Shown piece after piece: positions 15,001-27,000 of a stretch of 64,000 nucleotides of DNA. Each line of letters starts with the position of its first letter. Within the stretch, counting starts at the first letter, position 1. The notes under the pieces were generated by a model. It worked only from the letters and a program-made list of their open reading frames with translations. It ran no database searches and was not told the origin of the DNA. The stretch is from Agapetus fuscipes (Eukaryota > Arthropoda > Insecta > Trichoptera > Glossosomatidae), in the NCBI GenBank assembly GCA_951799405.1, contig OX637353.1, positions 15,934,001 through 15,998,000 on the forward strand. The letters are read 5' to 3'. The translations under genes were made by a program, and so were the position numbers.

Positions 15001-18000
15001 CATTCTGATGTTCCGTCATGTGTTGTTTTGTCATGTGTATTTTTGTCACTGTGTCGTTCTGTCATGTGTCGTTTTGTCACTGTCTCGTTCTTTCATTTGT
15101 CGTTCGTTCTGTCATGTGTCGTTATGTCATGTGTCGTTCAATCATATGTCGTTCTGGCATGTGTCGTTATGTGTCGTTCTGTCATATGCCGTTCTGTCCT
15201 GTGTCGTTATGTCATGGGTCGTTATGTCATGTGTTGTTATGTCATGTGTCGTTATGTCATGTGTCGTTCTGTCATGTGTCGTTCTATCATGTGTCGTTCT
15301 ATCATGTGTCGTTATGTCATGTGTCGTTTTGTCATGTGTCGTTATGTCATGTGTCGTTATGTCATGTGTACTTCTGTCATGTGCCATTCTGTCATGTGTC
15401 GTTATGTCATGTGTAATTCTGTCATGTGCCATTCTGTCATGTGTCGTTTTGTCACTGTGTCGTTCTAACATGGAACCGTATAACTTCATGAAAAAAATCC
15501 CCTAGTTTCATTATTATGATTTTTTCATTCTAGACGTCTTTTTTCCTGCGTCCACCTCTGTTGAAAAAAACTGTACCTAGAAACTCGATCACGGGTACAA
15601 ATGTTCAAACACGCATGCGCGAACTTAACTGTCAGTGGCACAACAGCTAGACTCTGCAATTTCTCTTTCTGCATCAAATAATCCACAAAACAGACCATTC
15701 AATCTAGTAAATACAATGAAAAACAAATAACTATACTTGGTTTAAATTGTCATTTGTGTAAAGTAAAAAAAAAAACGAGTTTAAATTTGATAAGAATTGC
15801 GATTGCGCAGTTAGTCACAAATTCCTCGTATGAAAATGACAGGAAAATTCTCAGTTTTTCCTCATACATAACAATAGAATTAAACATCAAATAAAACTGC
15901 TATTTACAAGTGTTTTTTTAATGTTTAAATGATGCATTGCTTAGTACGTTTCGTGAGTGATAGCTCGCACAAAGTTGGTGTTAATTTTTTTAATGTGTAT
16001 TTTTACACAAAATTTCCCGAGTAATTTTTTGTGATAATGAACATGGTTTTGCGCATGCCCACGAAGCTTCTACCAAAGGAGAAATGCCAAAAATTATTAG
16101 CAGCTTCCTCAATGCAAAAAAACTGCTAAAATTATAATAAAACTGGAACAAAGATTTTTAATAGAATGTGATCTAAAAGTGTTTGTACTTTTGTGTCGTA
16201 TTTTTGTGACAGTTCTTGTTTAGTGTTGACATTAAATGTAATTTGCGATTTTTTCGCAAGGTTTTTGCTTGCGGGATTAATAATTTTAGATAAGCGAATT
16301 TGTTTCTTGCAATCTGTGATTGTTTATATGTCTAAACAAACATGTTTAGAACTCTGTATCAATCTTTGAGAGTTCGCGTGCCAAGACGTAAGTCTACATA
16401 TATTTTTTTACATTTTTTTCTTAATAGAAAATTTCCACCATATGCCAAAGTAGAATAAACAAATTTATCAACAAAACCAACATTGATAAATAACAGAAAA
16501 AACATACAAACGGATTTATAGTTAAAACAAAACAAGATAAAATTGTACTTCTACATAAATTGATGTAAATTTTGCCATATGTTTTTTGCAAGGTTTTTTT
16601 TACCATATGGAAAAGGTGACTTACATTATATTATGTTTTTACGAGACACGGGCTATCTTTAATAAAAACTGCACCGTTCATTTATTTTAAACAATTTATT
16701 TGTTTATTTTCGGTTCAGGGTTACGTTTGCACAGTATGCTACAACGGCTGATACACTTCTGAAGCTGCAAAGAGCTTTGGTCCTTATTTTATAGTAAGAA
16801 TAAAGATTATTCTCGAAACATTGTCGGTGTTATGGCCGAGGGGACCAAGTGGACTAATCTTTCTAGCGTATTTGGAATAGAATAACGTTGGTTCGATCCC
16901 CGCCTGGTTCATTTGACCATAACTTTGATCGTGGTTTAACAGATGTAATTGGGTAATTTTTAATTAAATAAACAATAATTAATTGTTAATTGATCATATT
17001 AATACCTTTTTCTGGCCAGGCAGAATAGGTTAGTGAATTGCATTCCTCTTCACAAAACTATTTTTTAAAAAAACATGGAGAATCGGTACTTGCTAAATTA
17101 TGCCAGAACATTCGATTCAACCACGATTCAACCAATCTCGAACAATTAATTGTCCTTATAAAAAATTAAAATCTATTTATTTCTAGAGAGACTTTATAGA
17201 CACTAACACAAATAGTCCACAACACACAACTACATATTCGTAACTATATAAATCGTATGGAAACATAGGCGGAAATCTAAGATTGTTTTTATTTAAATGT
17301 TTTAAATATTTAGAAATGAAAATATTATCATTTTCTGTGCTCCCATATGTTTAATTAATTTTCGAAAAAATCCTACTTGGACGAATTTGGTTGTACATAT
17401 ATTACTCGTATTTCATAGATCGGTCGATAATTCTGTTTTATTTTTTTTATGCCTCATATATAATTTCTTTTAATGAAATGAATTATCATAACTTCCTACT
17501 ATATTGAATTCTAGACACTAGACGCGTCCGTTCAATACAGTTGATAGAGTGCTTGCATTCCATGCCGTGAGTTCGGGTTCGAATCCCACCGAGAGTGTTA
17601 GAAATGATTTCCATGTCGGTGTTTATTTCAAACCCCATATATAAAATACCAACCTACATATAAGTCAACGAATAAAAGGAATTAATTACATCCACTTAAA
17701 AATCTACAAAATCTCTATAAAAATGAAAATTGAGTCTCTGTCTTAGCCGCCTACATTACAGATCATGGTCTAAAAATGGTTCGGATGTAGGAATAAGAAA
17801 GGATTGTAGGGAAGAGAGGAATCCTGGGCTAAAGTGGAGAAGACTACAACTCGCAGAAATCAAACTCGATGTATTTTCAGCACGCCATTTATTTCGCTCA
17901 CTGCCGCAAACACATGTTGACAAATTGATGGTCAAAAGCACAAGAGAAAGTTTTACAACTAAAAAAATGACATAAGACGTCAGACAAGTCTTCTTCCTCT

Positions 18001-21000
18001 TTTAACTTTTTAGTTGTTAGACAAAATGATATTAGACGTCGAAATCGTCTTCTTCTTCTTTTAATGCTAGTTATCATATTAAATTCAGACCAGATCATCC
18101 GCCATTTTTTGCGGTCCTTGCATACTTCTTTAATTTCATCCAGAGTCATAACCTTTTTCATACAAGCTCTCCTTTTACTCGTATTATGTCTCTGAATATC
18201 CCATTCATAGCTAGTATAAAATAATTTTGTTAGTTCGCTTCCTTGACTTATATTTTGGTATGAGGCAATTACCACCCATATTGTAAAAAATGGTGAACTT
18301 TGCCAATGTCACCCCTGTTTTGGGTAAGGTCGGCAAGAATTGGGGCTTAGGGCTTATGTTGATTTGAGATTGGGTTTTTATATTGTAGGTCCACATGCGG
18401 CATGTTTAAGCGCGAACCTATACATGTCTGCTTGCAAGAATGCGTTTAATATGAATCTTAAATGATAATATATATCTTTGCAGCTCAGGTTTAGATTTAG
18501 AATTAGGTTCTAGAGACTGAAAATAATGAATACGACAGGGGTGCTAACTTATTTCTGGCGTAATCAATATCTGTGCTAATTATTTTTAGCAGAGATACGT
18601 CGCAAGTCGCAACGTTCTTTCTTGTCCATCAATAGAGTCCGCACGTTCAAAATTTACTTCCGGCTGGATGACGTCACAGAATATATCTTTTTAATCAGAG
18701 TTGACTATGGTTGAATTTAAAGGAGGGAGAAAGAGAAAAGGGGGTGTCTCCTGAAGACGTTAGCTACGTCGCTTACGAAACGTCGAGAATAATGTCAGTT
18801 CTCTTATAACGGTTCGTCTAATATCCGAGGAGAAATAAATATTAACTGTATAGCTAGGGTTTCTCAAGTTTTAAAAAAAATTGTAAATTTTAAATTAGAA
18901 TTAAGTAGTACCTACGTACCTACTTTGTATTTGATTTAAATGTTTATCCATATTATTATTTGTTTATTTCTAAAATGTAATTTCTTGTTTATGTTACTTG
19001 ACTTATAGGTTGGTATGCGGCTGAGCACCCATACTGTAAAAAATGGTTCACTTTGCCAATGTCACCCCTGTTTCAGGGAAGGTCGTCAAAAGTTGTAGAG
19101 CTTATGTTCATTTGAGGTTAGGATTTTATTTAAGCGCGAACTTTCACGTGCCTGTTTGTGGCCATATATTTAATATGAACTGTTGATATTGTATGATTTG
19201 TGTATGGACAAACACAACACACAACTACTTATCCGTAACAGTAGGATATTTCACCGTTATATTATTTTATTCTTCCTTGACTTATAGGTTGGTATAAGGC
19301 TGAGCATCCATACTGTAAAAATGGTTCACTTTGCCAATGTCACCCCTGTTTCAGGGAAGGTCGGCAGAAGTTGCAGGGTGTATGTCCATTTGAGAATTGT
19401 TTTTTATGTTGTAGGCTCACATGCGGCATGCGCAAGTGTGAACTTGTACGTGTCCGCTTGTTAGAATGCATGTAATGTGAATCCCCAATGTTACATATCT
19501 TTGCAACTTAGATTAGATTAGATTAGATAAGATTTGTGTACTGTACATGTGCCTGTATGGGATGCTCGCTGCTGACGGCGTGTCTTGTGCGTTGATATCC
19601 ACCTGGTTTTACAAAGATAAGTATCGCTCGAGTTAATCCCGCGGATAGAAGATAAAAAAAATAACAGATAATATCTCAGATAACATTTCATTAGAAAATA
19701 TTTGCCAGTTTGTGTGACAACCCTCGGCTGAAAATACGTCAGAAACAAAAAAATATCGCCAACTTAAAGGTAAAACTAAATAAGTGCTGACTCGCTGATT
19801 TGATAAATCGTGGATAAAACATTTTTTGGGAGTAATTCCTTAACTTATAGGTTGTTATGAAGCTGACCACCCATACTGTAAAAAGATGTTTCACTTTGCC
19901 AATGTCACACCTGTTTCAGGGAAGGACGGCAAGAGTGGCAGGGCTTATGTTCAATTGAGATTGGGTTTTTATATTGTAGGTCCATATGCGGCATGTGTTA
20001 GTGCAAACTTATACGTGTCTGCTTGCGGGAATGCATTAAATATGAATCGCAAATGATATATATCTTTGCTACTTAGATTTAGATTTAGAACTTATTATAG
20101 TAAGTGAACTAATTATAAGGAAGTGCTCATGACAAACTTATAAACTACAGGATTTTTCCCACTTTGTGTTTTCTCTCGTAGAAAATAGGGAAAAAGGTGC
20201 ATTTATCCGAGAAACCCATGTTAGCTTAATATGTCAATTATTATTTTTTTCACCTTGAAGGTGGCGATATAAAATTTCATAACCTAAATTGTTGATAAAA
20301 AGATAAAAAAAATTGCAAAATAATTTAAAGTTTGTTATTATATATTATTCTATTCAGAAAATGTGAGTGTTTTAAAAATAACAATTTAAAAAAAAAATGG
20401 AGACAACAGAAATTGAAAGTTGGTATATTTGTTTTTTTTTAATATTTGAGTCTAAAAAAGCAAATGCGGCAATGCAATACTTTTTATGGAGAAATGAATG
20501 TATGTTTATATATTATGGATACACGTAATAATAATAATAATAATCTAAGTTGCAAGGATATATTCATTTAAAGCTCTCAGATGCATGCCCACAAACCAAC
20601 ACGTGTAGTTCGCGCTTACAAATGCTGAATGCGTACTTACAAATAAAATCCAAACCTCCAATGAACATAAGCCCCACAACTTTTGCCGACCTTCCCTGAA
20701 ACAGGGGTGAAGTGAACATTTTTTTACAGTATGGGTGGTCAGCCTCATACCAACCTATAAGTCAAGGAATGACATTTATAATCTAAGTTGCAAAAATACG
20801 CAATGCCCACCCACATGCAGACACGTGTAAGTTCGCGTTTACACGTGCTGCTTGTGCACTAACAAAAAAACCTCACACGAACATCAACCTTGCAACTCCT
20901 GCAAAGTTGATGTTTATGTGAGATTTGAAAAGTCAAGCAAGTTTTTAGGGCATTTGGTCAGCCTCATACCGACTTATTAGTCAAAGAACATCTATAATCT

Positions 21001-24000
21001 AAGTTGCAAAGATATCGATGGTTAAAAAGTGTAATGTATAATTATGATATGATTATTTAGAGTAGGTAATATCATATATAAGGTAATGTATTATTGTAAT
21101 ATAATATTATTAGAGATTATTATTGCTTCACTGGTCAGTCTGGTTTTGTCTCTCGCCTTGTAAACACTGAAATGGAATAATACATCACATTGAAACCAAG
21201 ACTCATCTGTTCGTCTGATTGATATCCCCCATCCACAATAAACATCCCCAAAATACATCACAGTGGCGCAGTCAGGATAAAGAAGAACCATATAAAACGG
21301 GATAAAAAAATTTTTTTTTGGAAGAAATAAAATAATATTGTTGCAAGAGCAACATGTGGGAATCTTCGAGAAGGAAGAAGGATCTGAAGACTGAGGATCA
21401 CGAAGCCAGCTGAGGCGAGGTTGCTGCAGGGAGAACTGGAAGAAGTCTGAAGAGAAGGAGCGGTTTTCTTCAAGAGGAAGAGAACTCACGGAGCCAAGAG
21501 GAATCGCTGCAGGGAGTTACTGCAGCGGTTTTTTTTTTCAAGAGGAGAGGATCCAACTGGGGCGGAGTGCTGCAGGGAGTACTGCAGGAGCTGGGAGCCT
21601 TGAGGGTCGGTTTCCTGGAGGTGACTGCTGCAGGGAGTGGAAGCCACTTTCTGAGGGTCACGTAGGCGTTTCCTGGACTGTCGGACGCAGAAGCAGATAA
21701 GATTTTTGTTTTCTTTCTTTCTGCCGTTTCAGACTATGGAGGGAACACGGAGGAGTCTAAGTCCTTTTTGCCATAGGACTGGAGATTGGGATGTCTTCAG
21801 ACTTCGGCTCGACCAAGTCCTCATTTTGTATGATGAGAAGTTTTTAACTGAAGAACGCAGAAGGGCTGTTCTATTATCGTCTCTCACCAGGGAGACTTTT
21901 CAGACGGTGTCTGATCTATGTTTTCCGAAAAAGATTTCGGAGGCAAAATTCGAGGAGTTGATTGATATTATTGGGGGTCATTGTGGGGTAAAAAAAAATA
22001 TATTTGAGTATAGGGAGTCATTTTATTCATGTAAACAGCTCGAAACCGAGTCAATTAAGGATTATATAGCTAGATTGAAAAAAATTGCGGTAGACTGTAA
22101 ATTTGAGAATAGATTGGAGGCAAATTTGAAGGATATATTTTTAATAGGTATCAGACAGAACAAAATAAAGCAGAGAATATTTTTAAAAGCAATGGAATTG
22201 AAATTATCTGAATGTGTAGAATTAGCGAGAACAATGGAACATTTGTGTGGTCAAAACAATTCAGAAAGTATAAATTTAATGAGTTCGTGTAATTCGAGGG
22301 ATTCCACAGAAACTCGGAAGTCAAGGGATAGACAGCGAAATTCTGAAATCAAGCGAAATAATTCAAATGATAGTAAGAAATCTATTTTTAGACATGCAAG
22401 TATTTCAAGTGATAGGAATAATAATTATAAATGCTTTAACTGTGGTAAATTCGGTCATAAACAAAATGCATGCAAGTTTTTAAATAAAAATAATAATAAT
22501 ATTAAATGCTTTAAATGTAACAAATCTGGTCATTATGCAAATAAATGCAAGTTTCGAAGAATAAATACAATAATGGCCATTAATGAGATGGATGGTCCCA
22601 TTTTTTTAAACGTAAAGGTAAATGATACAGATCTAAAAATGATTTTAGATACGGGTTCTGGGGTGACTATTATTCCTTGGCACATATTTAATGAACATTT
22701 TTCAAATATTAAGTTAGAACATTGTGATTTGAAATTATCAAGCTATGATGGTACTCAACTACAAGTAAAAGGTCGTAAGTACATGAGAGTAGAATATCAA
22801 GGAAGTAAAGAGTACATAGAAATAATTGTTGTATATAAAGGGTCGTTTTCTTTATTAGGTCGGAATTTTTTGAATACTTTTAAAATAAATTCATTCAATG
22901 TTAGCGATAATATTTATTCAGTAGGAAATAATAATACGAATTATAATGCAGATTTTTTTTCTAGTATGAGAAAAAAATATCCAGCTGTTTTTGAGAGTAA
23001 AGCAGGTACTTTTAAAAATTTTGAAGCGGAGATAGAAGTTATAAAAGACTTTAAGGCAAAATTTGTTAACCCGAGGCCAATTCCTTTTAATTTGAGAATA
23101 AGGGTAGAAAAAGAAATAGATCGCATGTTACAAGAAGGTATTATTGAAAAAGTAGAGACTAGTGAAATGGCAAGTCCAATAGTGATTGTGAAAAAAAAAA
23201 ATGATGAAATCAGAATATGTGCCGATTTTAAAAATACTTTGAATCCAATGTTAAAAAAAATAAAGTACCCGTTACCTAGAGTAGAAGATTTAATAAATAG
23301 AGTAAATGGAGCAAAATTTTATGCAAAATTAGATTTGAGAAATGCTTTTTCTCAAATTAGGTTGTCGGAGGAGTCGAGAAATCTTTGTGTGATTTCGTCA
23401 CCATTTGGGTTATTTAGGTACAAGGTACTTCCTTTTGGTCTCACGACGTCACCAGCGAAATTTAGCAGAGCTTTATATTCGGCAATTCAAGGGTTGGATG
23501 CGATAGCATTTATGGATGATTTGTTAATTTATGGGAATACATTGCAAGAATTGGAGAAGGCAACGGAAGAGGTAATTAAGCGTTTAGAACGTAGTGGATT
23601 TAGTGTTAATTTACAAAAATGTGAATTTGGGTTGACAGAAGTTGAATATTTGGGATTTCAAATATCGAGGGATGGTGTGAAACCACTTCAACATAAAGTT
23701 GAAGCTATAAAAAACTTGAAAACTCCAAGTGACATATCGGAGGTACGCTCTTTTTTAGGTGCAATAAATTATTATAGAATTTTTATAAGAGATTTAGCTA
23801 GCGTTTTGCAGCCGTTGTACAAACTATTAGAAAAAGGAGCAAAATTTAGCTGGACAAAAGAATGTCAATTAGCTTTCGATAAAGTAAAAGCTATTTTAGT
23901 CTCCGATAGGATTCTGGTACATTATAATCCAGAGTTACCGGTGAAGGTAATTACTGACGCAAGTGACCAAGGTCTATCGGCGATAATTTGTCATCAATAC

Positions 24001-27000
24001 GAGAACGGATTAGAAAGACCAATTGCGTATGCGAGTAGAACTTTGTCGAATACAGAGAAAAAATATTCTATTTTAGATAAAGAGGCATGTGCTATTATAT
24101 TCGCATTAAAAAAGTTTTTTCAATATATTTATGGGAGGCAGTTTATTCTAGTTTGCGACAACAAGCCATTGGTTCACATTTTGGGTGAACATAAAAACAT
24201 ACCTATACTGGCAGCTAATAGATTACAAAGATATGCATTAATTTTGCAAGGATTTGATTATACTATTGAATATGTTCCGTCAAAGGATAATAAAGCAGAT
24301 TTTTTGTCGAGGTTACCAATGAGTAGTACGGATAATGAGGGGGAAGATAATATTGAGATCATAAATGAGATAAACATTGAGGACGTTGAAGGAGAATTTT
24401 TAAACTGTATTGCAGTAGAAACAAATTTAAATGTAGAATGCATCAAGAAAGCATCTCGTAATGACAAGGTCATTTGTGAGATAAAGGAGTATTTAAAAAC
24501 AGGGTGGCCAAATAAATCCAAAATGACAAATGGATTGGTAAAATGGTGGTTTTTAAGAGAAAAGTTAAGCGAATCAAATGATTGTTTATTTTATGAAAAC
24601 AGATTGGTAATACCATTGGCATTAAGGGAAGATATTTTGAAGTTTATTCACAAATCTCACATGGGAATTGTAAAAACGAAAACTTTGGCTAGAAATTATT
24701 TTTTTTGGTTAGGGATGAATACAGAAATTGAGAAAACAGTGAGAGAATGTACACAATGTGCAAGAAATATGGGATCTCCAGATAAAGTCGAGTTGAAAAG
24801 TTGGCCGGTAGAACAACATATCTGGAAAAGGATACATTTAGATTTTTTCGGGCCGCTAGCAGGAAAATATTTTTTAGTCGTAGTAGACGCAGCATCAAAT
24901 TGGATAGATGCTGTAAAAGTTGATAAAATTGATGCAAGGCATACAATTAGAGAGTTGAAGAGAATATTTTCAGTGTTAGGTATTCCAAGTTGCATTGTAA
25001 CGGATAATGGTACGGCATTTACATCAGTAGATTTTCAAAGGTTTTGCAAAAATTTAAATATTAAGCATTTAACTTCAGCAGTAAATCACCCAGCGTCAAA
25101 CGGTTTGGCGGAGAATACGGTAAAAACAACAAAAAGTTTTTTAAAAAAAATTATGAAAAATGGTATGTTTCCTAACGATTATGAAGATAAGCTTTTGGAA
25201 TTTTTAGTAGATCATAGAAATGCACCATCATTAGCAACAGGGATGGAGCCGAGCGTGCTTATGATAGGTAGAAAAATAAGATCCATTTTTGATACAGTAG
25301 TGCCTGGGGAGAAATCATTTAAAAAGACGGGGAGAAAGGTATGTGTTTTTAAAAAGAGAAATCAGGAAAATCAACAAAGGAATTACAGGGGAAGAAAGAT
25401 TAAAGGACTATTCAGAATTGGACAAAAGGTAATGACTAAGGATTTCAGAAATGTAGGGAAGTGGGTTCCATGCATTATATTTAAAACATTGGGAAACAGG
25501 ATTTACTTGGTAAAAGCTGGAAATCAGATTTGGAAAAGACATCATGATCAGATTTCCGGAAGAAAGGTGTCTTGGGAGGATGAGTCTGACAATGACCTGG
25601 GGTTGGGTCAGCTGTTGGATGAGGCAGGACAGATCTCTAATGACTCGGGTGTTTCCAGGTTCCAACCATGGTCGGAGCGCCTGCGTCCGAGGGGGGAGAA
25701 CCGCCTGCGGTACCCAAGATGAAAGAAGATGAAATTGTATAAGATATAATTTTTATTGATATAATATGTTATAATGATAAGTATGATAAGTATGATATAA
25801 TGTAATGTAGATTCGTCATTTAGTGAGGGAGGTGTAATGTATAATTATGATATGATTATTTAGAGTAGGTAATATCATATATAAGGTAATGTATTATTGT
25901 AATATAATATTATTAGAGATTATTATTGCTTCACTGGTCAGTCTGGTTTTGTCTCTCGCCTTGTAAACACTGAAATGGAATAATACATCACATTGAAACC
26001 AAGACTCATCTGTTCGTCTGATTGATATCCCCCATCCACAATAAACATCCCCAAAATACATCACAAAAAGCAATGGGCATAAGCGACAAAAACTAAATTA
26101 CTCAGGAGAGCAGTTTAAAGTTTGAGATTGCAAAAAAAATGGCATAACTTTATTCTGTTTTATCATATCGTTAAAATCCAAACAACTCTAAAATAAAAAT
26201 AAAATACATTTATTGGCATTCCTATTAATGTGATTTTACGATTTTTTTGTGTCACAAGAGACTTTAGGACAAAAAAAAAACTAAATCTTGTCGGTTACAC
26301 CAAAACCATACTTCGATAACGCAGTTGTTTGCTTGGGCATAAACAACAACAAAAAATCATGGCTATGGCAGTTAGCGCATTAGAAAGAGCGGAAATTTTT
26401 AAGTAGGATAGCATTCATAACTCATTTTTGACCAAAACGTCGATATATATTGTCAAAGCCGTTTCCATACAAGCTCTCCTTCTATTGACTCTTGATATCC
26501 CATTCATTCTGATTTTCATTTATGATTTTTTATTTATTAACTATTTACTGTCACACAGCCTTGGTATATTTTGTATGTGTCGAGCCCATTATGTCGTTGG
26601 AAATTGTGGTTTCTTGGACGCCATTAGGTGGGTAGGGGCATGGATATATAGAACTGGATAGGCTAAGAAATCAATCCTTTGAGAATTAGTAATGAGCTAC
26701 CCCACTCATCATACAGAAATCCAAATTCATTCTATCGGTAACCTTCCAACTGTGAACAGGTGTGTTACCTAATTGGAAAAAAATACAAATAAATGCCAAA
26801 CTGGGTATTTTCTAAACGTGCCAACAAATGAGAGTAAATGTGTTATAGAACATGGAATAATATTTCACTTTAATCACTATTCTATATGATTACGTTGATA
26901 AAATTTATTTTTTGTTTGTCAAAATATTTTGTTCGCGAAAGTGACAGCCATTTCTAGAACTAGTGATGTTCAAATATATAGGTACTTGCTTCTTCTAGTA

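Larger units (their letters stand above)
21030..26065 (+). mobile_element. Complete Ty3/gypsy LTR retrotransposon (mag-like)
   Basis: A 5,036-bp element with two 233-bp LTRs that look identical base for base, flanked by the 5-bp duplication AAAAG (21025-21029 and 26066-26070). A primer-binding site candidate TGGCGCAGTCAGGAT follows the left LTR at 21264. A purine tract AGTGAGGGAGG (25822-25832) abuts the right LTR. One intact Gag-Pol ORF and no envelope ORF are present. Identical LTRs imply a recent insertion. Clade placement (mag-like, from two zinc knuckles, small size and short LTRs) is inferred. Confidence 0.95.
21016..26442. mobile_element. Non-autonomous relative of the 47-52 kb transposon, split by gypsy element
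   Basis: The left end ATATCGATGGTTAAAAAG (21012-21029) continues after the gypsy insertion as CAATGGGCATAAGCGACA. Rejoined, this matches the terminal repeat of 47025-51997 in order and spacing. The right end ACGTCGATAT (26437-26446) mirrors the left. ATAT flanks both ends. Without the gypsy element and one copy of its target duplication it is about 386 bp. Confidence 0.7.

Noticed and set aside
14406..15505. Several long open frames on both strands, Cys/His/Val- or Asp/Thr/His-rich
   Set aside because: They are translations of the 15-bp minisatellite in all phases; the period is a multiple of three, which keeps frames open without selection.
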